This document shows positions 1 through 4,895 of a stretch of 5,611 nucleotides of DNA, piece after piece. Origin of the DNA: Dehalococcoidia bacterium. Its GTDB lineage: Bacteria > Chloroflexota > Dehalococcoidia > Lucifugimonadales > UBA3495. The notes under the pieces are model-generated. The model did no database searches, had not been told where the DNA came from, and was given only the letters and a program-made list of their open reading frames with translations. Location: NCBI GenBank assembly GCA_002746355.1, contig NVWX01000019.1, positions 62,514-68,124 on the forward strand, read 5' to 3'. Every line of letters starts with the position of its first letter. Position 1 is the stretch's first letter. A program made the position numbers and the translations under genes.

Positions 1-64
1 CTGAATCTAGAATTACGTTGATCGCGCGGCACTAAACACCAGTACTAAGGGCCTTCAACTCCAC

Positions 65-385
65 TTATTCAGATGAGTCAATGATTTGGTCTCTCTTTAG
101 TAGCATTGTCTGCTTGGATTGACTTGTGAATCGGTCGATTAATGCGCTAGGCCCACCTATTCTAAACGCCTCACTTGAAATGCCTGACAACTCTCTAAGG
201 TCACCGCCGCGCATATCGCACACGTCTGCTTCAACAACCGTTCCCTGGTTAATATCAGCGTTATCTCTCAGGGTCGCACAAGCAACAGGATCGGTATCGA
301 CATGAAGGCGGACGTCTAGGCCGGCATTAATAGCTCCGAGACTTAAGCCTTCAGCACCTGCGAACAAGTCAATAGCCGCTATCAT
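65..385 (-). pseudogene. Truncated C5-cytosine DNA methyltransferase (N-terminal stub)
   Basis: The first 80 residues match the N-terminal part of C5-cytosine DNA methyltransferases. Motif I (S-adenosylmethionine binding) reads DLFAGAEGLSLG at residues 6-17, with Glu where the family usually has Gly. A motif II-like VDTDPVACATL and a motif III-like VEADV follow. At residues 77-79 the frame reaches GGP, the start of motif IV (family GGPPCQ), but the catalytic Pro-Cys is missing. The last 27 residues resemble nothing in the family and end at TAA. Intact enzymes are about 300-450 residues; this one is 106. I see no motif in the remaining 64 bases to the window edge. I chose the ATG at 385, with AGGTGG 10 bases upstream; a GTG at 391 is also in frame. 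The product cannot methylate DNA. It could be a deletion or recombination remnant of a restriction-modification gene. No restriction endonuclease is visible nearby. Confidence 0.75.
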
Positions 386-616
386 TCCCACACATCCACC
401 TAACGCCTACTTTGGATAAATCGCCGAGCACTTAGGGGAGAAGTATCAACTATCCACGATACTCTGGCAACGGATAGCTTTCACAAATCCTGCTGATTTT
501 TATCGTAATAACTCCCCTGAGTGCGATCTAACTGCCTGTAACGTTGTGACGGAACATCCTCTAAGCAGCGTAAACACATGGACGTAATGGTACATTCTAA
601 GCAAAGCACAGATGCC

Positions 617-640
617 AAAAACCCCCTTAAACGAGGGGGC
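617..640 (-). terminator. Probable intrinsic terminator, leftward
   Basis: A six-base-pair stem (CCCCCT at 622-627 with AGGGGG at 634-639) encloses the loop TAAACG. On the minus strand the stem is followed by five T residues (617-621), the usual layout of a rho-independent terminator. On the plus strand the tail (TCTCATTATTT) is only moderately T-rich. No leftward gene ends just to its right in this window, so it either blocks antisense transcription or is left over from a lost gene. Confidence 0.55.
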
Positions 641-729
641 TCTCATTATTTCAGCGGCCCCCCATCGGGAAGCCACCCAGGTGGGGTACTGGTGACGGTG
701 GGGGTGTGGTTAGAGAGGTAATCTCGTCA

Positions 730-735
730 TATAAT
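730..735 (+). promoter_or_regulatory. Candidate -10 promoter box for the SDR unit
   Basis: TATAAT at 730-735 is a perfect match to the sigma-70-type -10 consensus. The base stretch 17 upstream (TGGTTA at 707-712) is a poor -35. Transcription would start around 742, giving an 85-base leader to the SDR start at 827, or an almost leaderless message for the short ORF whose ATG is at 745. Assignment is from the motif only. Confidence 0.35.
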
Positions 736-744
736 TCTGGTGTT

Positions 745-843
745 ATGACAGAGACTATCTTCCATCACACCAGCAGTCCGGACTCAAGTAAGTCACGATT
801 TAAGCACAAGCGGGAGACGATCCGAAATGAACTCCGACCGTAA
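745..843 (+). CDS. Possible 32-residue leader peptide ORF
   Basis: An ATG lies about ten bases after the TATAAT box, as in leaderless transcripts, and opens 32 codons ending in TAA at 841-843. The ORF overlaps the start of the SDR gene by 17 bases in a different frame, so translational coupling would be possible. The predicted peptide starts MTETIFHHTSS, ends rich in Lys/Arg, and resembles nothing I know. No Shine-Dalgarno sequence precedes it. An ORF this short can easily occur by chance. Confidence 0.15.
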   Translation: MTETIFHHTSSPDSSKSRFKHKRETIRNELRP

Positions 844-1669
844 ACCAGTCGCCGTTGTAGTGGGGGCGACGTCCAAATGGCAGTCAGATGGCCGAAACAC
901 GAAACTAGCCCACGGTAGGGAACTCGACGACAGCGACATGCCGGTTGGGGTGCGCTGGGGTGTGGGAGGCGCGATAGCCCAAAAGTTCGCCAAAGAGGGC
1001 TTCTTCGTTGTACTGACAACCCGTACCGCGGCCAATGCGGCAGCTTTGGAGACTGCGATAGGAGAGCAGGGTGGCGAAAGCATGATCGTTGAACTGGACC
1101 TGGTCTCGGCGGACTCTATATCTAATGCCTTCTCTCAGATTCGAGATGAAGCCGGTGACCCGGATGTCCTGGTCTACAACGCGGGCTACCTGGAGGGGCG
1201 AGACCTTCCGCCGGACAAAGAATTACTTGAGCACATACCGGACGAAATGTTCGAGACCGCGCAGCACATCGCCAGCCGGGGCCCGTTCTTGGTCGCCAAA
1301 GAAGTACTGCCCGCCATGCGCGAACAGGGCGAAGGCTCTTTCTTGATTTCGAATAACTCGTTTTCCCTGAGGGGACGAAAACGGTACACCGGACAGTCAC
1401 TGTACTACCCGCGAGTTATGATGCGCACGCTGGCGCAGGTCCTGACAGAGGAATATTCCGAGCACGGTGTACACGTGGCCAACGTCGTGATCGACGGCTT
1501 GATCGATTCTCCGGGCACCCGTGCCCTGCCGGTCGCCCAGGAGCAGCCCGACGTGATAATGAATCCCGTTAAGATTGCTGAGGCTTTCTATTATCTACAT
1601 TCCCAAGACAAGTCCTGCTGGACCCACGAGATTCAATTGACTCCGTTCCCAACCAAGCCGAGCTATTAG
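827..1669 (+). CDS. Atypical short-chain dehydrogenase/reductase (SDR family)
   Basis: A 280-residue Rossmann-fold oxidoreductase, expected to use NAD(P)(H) in the cytoplasm; the substrate is unknown. The SDR pattern is visible: a hydrophobic first strand with GATS at 13-16, a glycine turn GVGG at 45-48, strand TTR at 64-66, DL at 91-92, the NAG motif at 118-120 (YNAG), strand FLISNNS at 172-178, and the late strand HVANVVIDG at 216-224. Two features are odd. The glycine motif, normally TGxxxGxG, is split by about 28 inserted residues. The catalytic YxxxK is absent: the helix reads SLYYPRVMMR (191-200), putting Arg196 where Lys is expected, with Tyr193/194 displaced by one or two positions. 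GGGAGA at 812-817 with nine bases of spacing supports this start. The gene is followed by a strong terminator, so it is probably its own unit. Family assignment is firm; activity is uncertain. Confidence 0.9.
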   Translation: MNSDRKPVAVVVGATSKWQSDGRNTKLAHGRELDDSDMPVGVRWGVGGAIAQKFAKEGFFVVLTTRTAANAAALETAIGEQGGESMIVELDLVSADSISNAFSQIRDEAGDPDVLVYNAGYLEGRDLPPDKELLEHIPDEMFETAQHIASRGPFLVAKEVLPAMREQGEGSFLISNNSFSLRGRKRYTGQSLYYPRVMMRTLAQVLTEEYSEHGVHVANVVIDGLIDSPGTRALPVAQEQPDVIMNPVKIAEAFYYLHSQDKSCWTHEIQLTPFPTKPSY

Positions 1670-1789
1670 GACAGACGTAAGGAAGGCCAACCCGGCGCGA
1701 ATAAGCGCCCATTACACACTGACGCAGAACTCCAACGCCGGATGCGGAGGATTCGAATCGTCTCGTTTCTGCCGAACGGCAAAGCCAAA

Positions 1790-1820
1790 AGGGGGCCTCA
1801 TGTGGCCCTCTTTTCTTTTT
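1790..1820 (+). terminator. Strong intrinsic terminator after the SDR gene
   Basis: An eight-base-pair stem (AGGGGGCC at 1790-1797 with GGCCCTCT at 1804-1811, including one G-T wobble) closes the six-base loop TCATGT. It is followed directly by TTTTCTTTTT (1811-1820). Four A residues before the stem can extend the pairing into the T tract. The position, 120 bases after the SDR stop and before the next gene, fits transcription termination of the SDR unit. Confidence 0.85.
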
Positions 1821-1853
1821 GGCGTATATTGGGGTGGCTAAAATCTCGATAGA

Positions 1854-1859
1854 GGGGAG
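1854..1859 (+). promoter_or_regulatory. Ribosome binding site deciding the GlcG-like start
   Basis: GGGGAG lies seven bases before the ATG at 1867. The frame is open back to a TTG at 1819, but that codon sits inside the terminator T tract and has no ribosome binding site, so 1867 is the start. Confidence 0.75.
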
Positions 1860-1866
1860 ACCCAAG

Positions 1867-2280
1867 ATGTACGACAAACCGATGCTAAGCCTGGAGCAGG
1901 CGCAGGCCGCCATCACAGCGATGATTGCGGACCACAACAAGGATTCCAGCCGGCGTAATGTTGATATGGCCGTCGTGGACGACGCTGGCAACCTTTTGGC
2001 CTACGCCCGCATGGACCGGTGCCTCCGGCCCACCTTCGCATCGCGCAAGGCCTACACATCCGCCGTTCGGGGCATGGACACTCTGGCCTTCTCCGAGCAG
2101 CTCAGCTCCACAGGCAGGTCCTTGGAGTCCTTCGGCGACTCCCAACTCATCGCTCTGCCAGGCGGAGTGGTTGTCTTGAAGGACGGCGCCGTGGTCGGCG
2201 CAATCGGCGTCGGAGGACTGCCCAGCGGCATCGACGACCAGTCCATTGCCCAAGCCGGATTGGCGGCAATGAACGTTTAG
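1867..2280 (+). CDS. GlcG/HbpS-family protein (PF03928, formerly DUF336)
   Basis: A 137-residue protein of the GlcG/HbpS family, which is close to the family's usual length. The N-terminal helix with LSLEQAQAAI, the central VDMAVVDDAGNLLAYARMD, and the C-terminal GAIGVGGLPSGIDDQSIAQAG segment are characteristic. The fold is a single domain that forms oligomers. HbpS of Streptomyces binds haem and takes part in redox sensing. GlcG is often encoded near glycolate oxidase, but its role is unclear. No signal peptide is seen, so the protein is probably cytoplasmic. It is the first gene of a co-directional group with the ABM-like gene (44 bases downstream) and the CMD-like gene. The family is clear from the sequence; ligand and reaction are not. 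Confidence 0.88.
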   Translation: MYDKPMLSLEQAQAAITAMIADHNKDSSRRNVDMAVVDDAGNLLAYARMDRCLRPTFASRKAYTSAVRGMDTLAFSEQLSSTGRSLESFGDSQLIALPGGVVVLKDGAVVGAIGVGGLPSGIDDQSIAQAGLAAMNV

Positions 2281-2324
2281 CCCGGTATAGCTTCAACCAA
2301 CACAACTTCGGCCAGTGAGGAAGA

Positions 2325-2624
2325 ATGTACGTAAGAGCGGCAAATGTCTTGATTCGGCCTGAGAAAATGCAGGAGGTAATCGATCTCCATAACGACTCCC
2401 TGATCCCGGCCGCCAAGGCCCAAAAGGGGTGGCAAGGCAGCGACCTTATGACCGACGCAGATGGCGGCAAGATCTTCTCGATCACCATCTGGGAATCGGA
2501 AATGCTGGCCAGCGAGTCCGGAACCGGTGATCTGCAAGAGCAGGTGGCGAAATTCGACAGCGTTTTCTCCGAACCGCCAAACTTCAACCATTATGAATTG
2601 AGCGCCGAGGCGTCAGCCGCCTAA
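2325..2624 (+). CDS. ABM-domain (antibiotic biosynthesis monooxygenase-like) small protein
   Basis: A 99-residue protein with the dimeric alpha/beta-barrel pattern of the ABM family: strand MYVRAANVLI, helix PEKMQEVIDLHNDSLIPA, strand at 37-42, strand KIFSITIWES (49-58), a second helix and a final strand NHYEL. Members include quinone-forming monooxygenases, haem-degrading IsdG-type enzymes and many uncharacterised proteins. Asn7 and Trp56 recall two IsdG positions, but there is no His in the second helix for haem ligation, so I do not call it a haem oxygenase. GAGGAAG at 2317-2323 just before the ATG is a good ribosome binding site. It sits between the GlcG-like and CMD-like genes with short gaps on both sides (44 and 33 bases), which suggests one transcript. 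Substrate unknown. Confidence 0.82.
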   Translation: MYVRAANVLIRPEKMQEVIDLHNDSLIPAAKAQKGWQGSDLMTDADGGKIFSITIWESEMLASESGTGDLQEQVAKFDSVFSEPPNFNHYELSAEASAA

Positions 2625-2657
2625 CCACCTCACCTGGATCAAAGGGAGAGTCTTTCG

Positions 2658-3242
2658 ATGGCCAGAGTTATTGGCATAACCGAACAGGAAGCTACACCTG
2701 AGATCAAAGAATTGTTCCAGCGTCAGCGCAAGATGTTCGGCGATGTGTTGAACACTACTCCGGTATTTGCGCTGAGGCCGACGATCTTGGCCGGATCAAC
2801 TGCCTTGGCCGCTGGTATCGACACCTCCGGCTTGATCGAACCTCCGTTGAAGTACTTGGTCTATACCAAGACCGCTTGGATCAACGGCTGCCCCTTTTGA
2901 ATCGACATCAATGCGTCCAGGGCGGCGCAAGAGAACGGTTCCGCGGAAAAGTTGGGACACCTAGACGGCTACAAGAAAAGCGGTCTATTCAGCGACCGCG
3001 AAAAGTTGGCTTTGGAGCTTGCCGAGCGCATGACCCACACAGGGAAACGCGTAACGGACCGTTTCTTCACGAAGCTGCAGCGGGAGTTCAGCGACGAAGA
3101 GTTGGTGGAGCTGGCGGCAATCATCGCTTATGAAAACTTCCGGAGCAAATTCAACCCGGTGTTCGGGGTCGAAGCCAACGGGTTGTGCCACCTGCCCGCA
3201 GTTGAATCGATGGCGGCGGCGGCAACTGAGAAGTTCCATTAA
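2658..3242 (+). CDS. CMD/AhpD-like protein with in-frame TGA, probable selenoprotein (CxxU)
   Basis: The frame opens at the ATG at 2658, preceded by AGGGAGAG seven bases upstream. It meets TGA at 2898-2900 (codon 81) and then stays open and recognisable to TAA at 3240-3242, giving 194 residues. This is the usual length of two-lobed carboxymuconolactone decarboxylase-family proteins. The TGA takes the place of the second Cys in the redox motif: the sequence reads NGCPF-TGA-IDIN, where relatives have CxFCIDIN. Downstream matches include the helix FSDREKLALELAERMT, the AAIIAYENFRSKFN segment and GVEANGLC. AhpD, the best-known relative, uses CxxC as a thiol reductant/peroxidase centre. I infer a selenocysteine at residue 81, giving a CxxU pair, supported by the hairpin at 2912-2929. 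It is the last gene of the operon with the GlcG-like and ABM genes. The alternatives are a nonsense mutation or a read error, which would leave an 80-residue dead fragment plus a remnant. Confidence 0.85.
2898..2900 (+). other. In-frame TGA, candidate selenocysteine codon
   Basis: This is the only stop between the start and the natural end of the CMD-like gene. It is codon 81, three residues after Cys78 in Cys-Pro-Phe-X, the position of the catalytic or resolving cysteine. A random stop would have to fall on this one codon out of about 194. Confidence 0.75.
2912..2929 (+). promoter_or_regulatory. Candidate bacterial SECIS element
   Basis: Just after the TGA the RNA can fold as TGCG (2912-2915) with CGCA (2926-2929), a bulged T at 2916, CC (2917-2918) with GG (2924-2925), and the loop AGGGC (2919-2923). 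An alternative without the bulge pairs TGCGTC with GGCGCA around the loop CAGGGC. E. coli fdhF SECIS also has a lower stem, a bulged U, then three bases and GG at the apex, with about 18 bases between the UGA and the loop GG; here it is 19. The hairpin lies inside the coding region, as bacterial SECIS elements do. The fold was done by eye, and SelB binding is inferred. Confidence 0.6.
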
Positions 3243-3379
3243 GTCCAAAGGTTCAAGCCTTCTGTTGATTCAGGATCGCTGAACTACTGGTTCTGCGCAT
3301 AGACTCAACTCACGCCTACGAATTCACCGGAATGGTAGACTAAAGTTAATGAAATTTACGGGTAAATAGGTGCAGCTGG
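3243..3379. other. Short intergenic gap
   Basis: Contains only a weak four-base-pair hairpin (AAGG / CCTT near 3247-3260) without a T tract, so no terminator for the CMD-like operon is convincing. It is A/T-richer toward the right and probably carries the promoter of the protease-like gene, but I see no clear -35/-10 pair. Confidence 0.4.
3368..3372 (+). promoter_or_regulatory. Ribosome binding site deciding the lipoprotein start (TTG)
   Basis: AGGTG lies seven bases before a TTG at 3380. From that TTG the frame gives a basic-hydrophobic-Cys leader, which makes it the natural start of the protease-like gene, well upstream of the open part after the TAA. Confidence 0.65.
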
Positions 3380-4658
3380 TTGAAATCTCTGGTTACGATG
3401 GCGCTTGTCATAAGTGCACTGGTTACCACCGCCTGTACCGTAGTTGATCCCGGCCCAACCCCCAATATCCCTGAAACCGTGGAGGCTTCCGTAGCAGCCG
3501 CGTTCCCCATGGAGACACCTAACATCGACTCAACGGTCGCAGTGGGGATTTAAGCGACGTTGGAGGCTGAGCCAGCTTCGGCGGACCCTATTCCCCAGGC
3601 AGCCACACCTGTTCCGACGCCTCCCCCTTCTTTAGCTGAGACCATCCAACGAGTTAGGCCGGCCATCGTCAGGATCGAGAGCTTCGAAAGTAGCGGCAGT
3701 GGCGTAATCATCGAAACCTCCGGTCAGACCGCTATCGTATTGACGAATTTCCAAGTGATCGAAGATGGTGATCCGATCTACGTTACGGCCAACGATTCAA
3801 AGCGTTACTCGGCGACGATTCGGGGCACCGATCCGGCCAGAGACCTGGCGGTACTGAACATCTGTTGCGGTACATTTCGGCCGATCGACATCGCCGGCCC
3901 AGCGGATGTGGAGCAAGGAAGCGGAGTGTTCAGTATGTGCTACCCCTTAAGCCTGGCAGGCTCTGCCACGTTACCCAGAGGTATCGTGTCGGCCACTCGT
4001 TATGACACCGCGCGTCTAAGCGAGGTAATCCAGTCCGATGCGGCGATCAACCCTGGGAATAGCGGCGGTCCCATGTTGCTGCCATCGGGGGAGATCATCG
4101 GAATAAACACCTTCAAATACGAGACATCTCTCAGCGGCCGGCCGGTTGAGGGTTTGGGATTCGCCATATCGGCAAAAACCATAAAGGAGCAATTAAGCGA
4201 GTTGAAATCAGGCTCATATCGCGTGCTGCCCACGCCTACTCCCGTACCCACGATAGTTCCAACCCCGGTGCCCACCGCCACCCCGGTCGTGATCTATGAC
4301 TTTGGGAACAGTCGATTCCCCACAACGTCGACCAATCTTTCTTTGAGCAATTCGCCGCTCAAGATCACCGGCACCATCGAGACTGTAGGAGATGTAGACA
4401 CTTTCGTGTTCCAGGGAGACCACTGGAGAAACATTCGCCTTCAACGCAAATTATCTTTTGCGTGGCTCCATTGTGACTGCGACCGGTCATCCCAAAATGG
4501 TCCTTTATACCACGTTCCCATCAATGCCACTGGCCATCGATGACCGTGGAAGGGCTCTGATTTATGTGACAAGCGGGGGCGCCATGTACCTAGATGTGCC
4601 CGCCTACAGTCCCCGCCTGACCTGCGACTACATGATAGTGATAGACCGCGTGCCATAG
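3380..4658 (+). pseudogene. Decayed trypsin-like (HtrA/S1-type) serine protease lipoprotein
   Basis: Read through its lesions, the gene encodes about 425 residues. A leader MKSLVTMALVISALVTTAC resembles a lipoprotein signal peptide, with Cys19 as the possible lipid anchor. A Thr/Pro-rich spacer follows, then a trypsin-like domain, a Thr/Pro/Val linker (about 283-304) and a beta-rich C-terminal domain. The catalytic Ser is in NPGNSGGP (Ser228) and Asp155 in DPARDLAVL, but the expected His in TNxHVI is Gln (TNFQVI, residue 125; CAA at 3752). TAA at 3551 interrupts the spacer; CAA to TAA would explain it, since GIQATLEAEP is a natural continuation. One extra base in the CC at 4420-4421 shifts the frame. 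Removing it gives GDTGETFAFNANY and an open frame to TAG at 4656. Three defects in one gene argue for decay, although the stop and the frameshift alone could be sequence errors. An active extracellular protease is unlikely. Confidence 0.8.
3560..4543 (+). CDS. Longest intact frame of the broken protease gene
   Basis: The uninterrupted part of the trypsin-like gene between the TAA and the frameshift, about 327 codons if started at the TTG at 3560. It holds the protease domain and the Pro/Thr linker, but no signal peptide, and its last roughly 40 residues are out of frame. No ribosome binding site precedes 3560, so internal re-initiation would be weak. An automatic annotation would probably report this span as the gene; the pseudogene entry at 3380-4658 describes the full locus. 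Confidence 0.5.
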   Translation: MEAEPASADPIPQAATPVPTPPPSLAETIQRVRPAIVRIESFESSGSGVIIETSGQTAIVLTNFQVIEDGDPIYVTANDSKRYSATIRGTDPARDLAVLNICCGTFRPIDIAGPADVEQGSGVFSMCYPLSLAGSATLPRGIVSATRYDTARLSEVIQSDAAINPGNSGGPMLLPSGEIIGINTFKYETSLSGRPVEGLGFAISAKTIKEQLSELKSGSYRVLPTPTPVPTIVPTPVPTATPVVIYDFGNSRFPTTSTNLSLSNSPLKITGTIETVGDVDTFVFQGDHWRNIRLQRKLSFAWLHCDCDRSSQNGPLYHVPINATGHR

Positions 4659-4677
4659 CGGGTTTTCACCTGGCAAT

Positions 4678-4878
4678 TCACCTTTCTTCCCCAATTCCCA
4701 CCACCACCACCAACACCACTCCCCGCTCCACCTGTTCCCCTTCCTGCACCAACACCCGCTCCACCGTACCGTCCCGGGGCGACTTAACCAGGTGCTCGGT
4801 TTTCATTGATTCTATGATCACCAGGTCTTGGCCTGCTTCCACGATTTCATCTGCCGCCACCAAGACCGTCATGACCAC
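4678..4878 (-). CDS. Biotinyl-carrier (BCCP-type) domain, N-terminally incomplete
   Basis: A 66-residue frame with the biotin attachment motif ESMKTE; the Lys is the biotinylation site (family ESMKME/EAMKME). VEAGQDLVIIE precedes it, and SPRDGTVERVLVQEGEQVERG forms the second half of the barrel. Such domains carry carboxybiotin in acyl-CoA, pyruvate or acetyl-CoA carboxylases. Homology continues upstream of the GTG at 4878: GDIVSPVPG is readable in the same frame to about 4902 and would be the first strand, but no ATG, GTG or TTG precedes it. The frame there runs into the end of the GST gene. So it is either a cut-off end of a longer carboxylase subunit or a small carrier with a defective start. 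The last residues are a Val-rich tail encoded by a GGT-like repeat. It converges on the protease-like pseudogene with a 19-base gap. Confidence 0.7.
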   Translation of the reverse strand: MVMTVLVAADEIVEAGQDLVIIESMKTEHLVKSPRDGTVERVLVQEGEQVERGVVLVVVVGIGEER

Positions 4879-4895
4879 TCCGGGGACCGGGCTGA

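Larger units (their letters stand above)
386..826. other. Intergenic stretch without a convincing gene
   Basis: These 441 bases separate the leftward methyltransferase stub from the rightward SDR gene. I see a terminator-like hairpin at 617-640, a consensus-like -10 box at 730-735 and a possible short ORF at 745-843. The part between 640 and 710 is rich in G and C runs with short local complementarity, but I cannot assign it to an RNA family. Nothing else is recognisable. Confidence 0.6.
1670..1866. other. Intergenic region between SDR and the GlcG-like operon
   Basis: Holds the intrinsic terminator at 1790-1820 and then a candidate -10 box TAAAAT at 1839-1844 without a good -35. A palindromic GATTCGAATC at 1749-1758 resembles a tRNA T-loop sequence, but neither strand gives a paired T-arm. 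No gene is recognised here. Confidence 0.5.

Noticed and set aside
450..477. Inverted repeat CTATCC / GGATAG upstream of the methyltransferase stub as an operator.
   Set aside because: Six-base arms with a 16-base spacer are expected by chance, and no regulator or second copy supports it.
655..712. G/C-rich segment as a structured RNA or G-quadruplex.
   Set aside because: G runs are uneven and the hairpins short and competing; no family signature is recognisable.
1741..1785. T-loop-like GATTCGAATC that could mark a tRNA 3' end or attachment site.
   Set aside because: On neither strand do the flanking bases form a five-pair T-arm, and no acceptor, D or anticodon arms can be built. The motif is simply a palindrome.
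2325..2624. IsdG-type haem-degrading monooxygenase.
   Set aside because: Asn7 and Trp56 are suggestive, but the haem-ligating His in the second helix is missing; only the ABM fold can be supported.
2876..3133. Independent plus-strand ORF overlapping the TGA of the CMD-like gene.
   Set aside because: It is in a different frame with low-complexity Arg-rich content and no family similarity, whereas the CMD frame carries clear homology on both sides of the TGA.
4681..4740. CCA-rich low-complexity tract as a repeat element.
   Set aside because: It encodes the Val-rich tail of the biotinyl domain on the minus strand, with no regular unit beyond a few CCA triplets.
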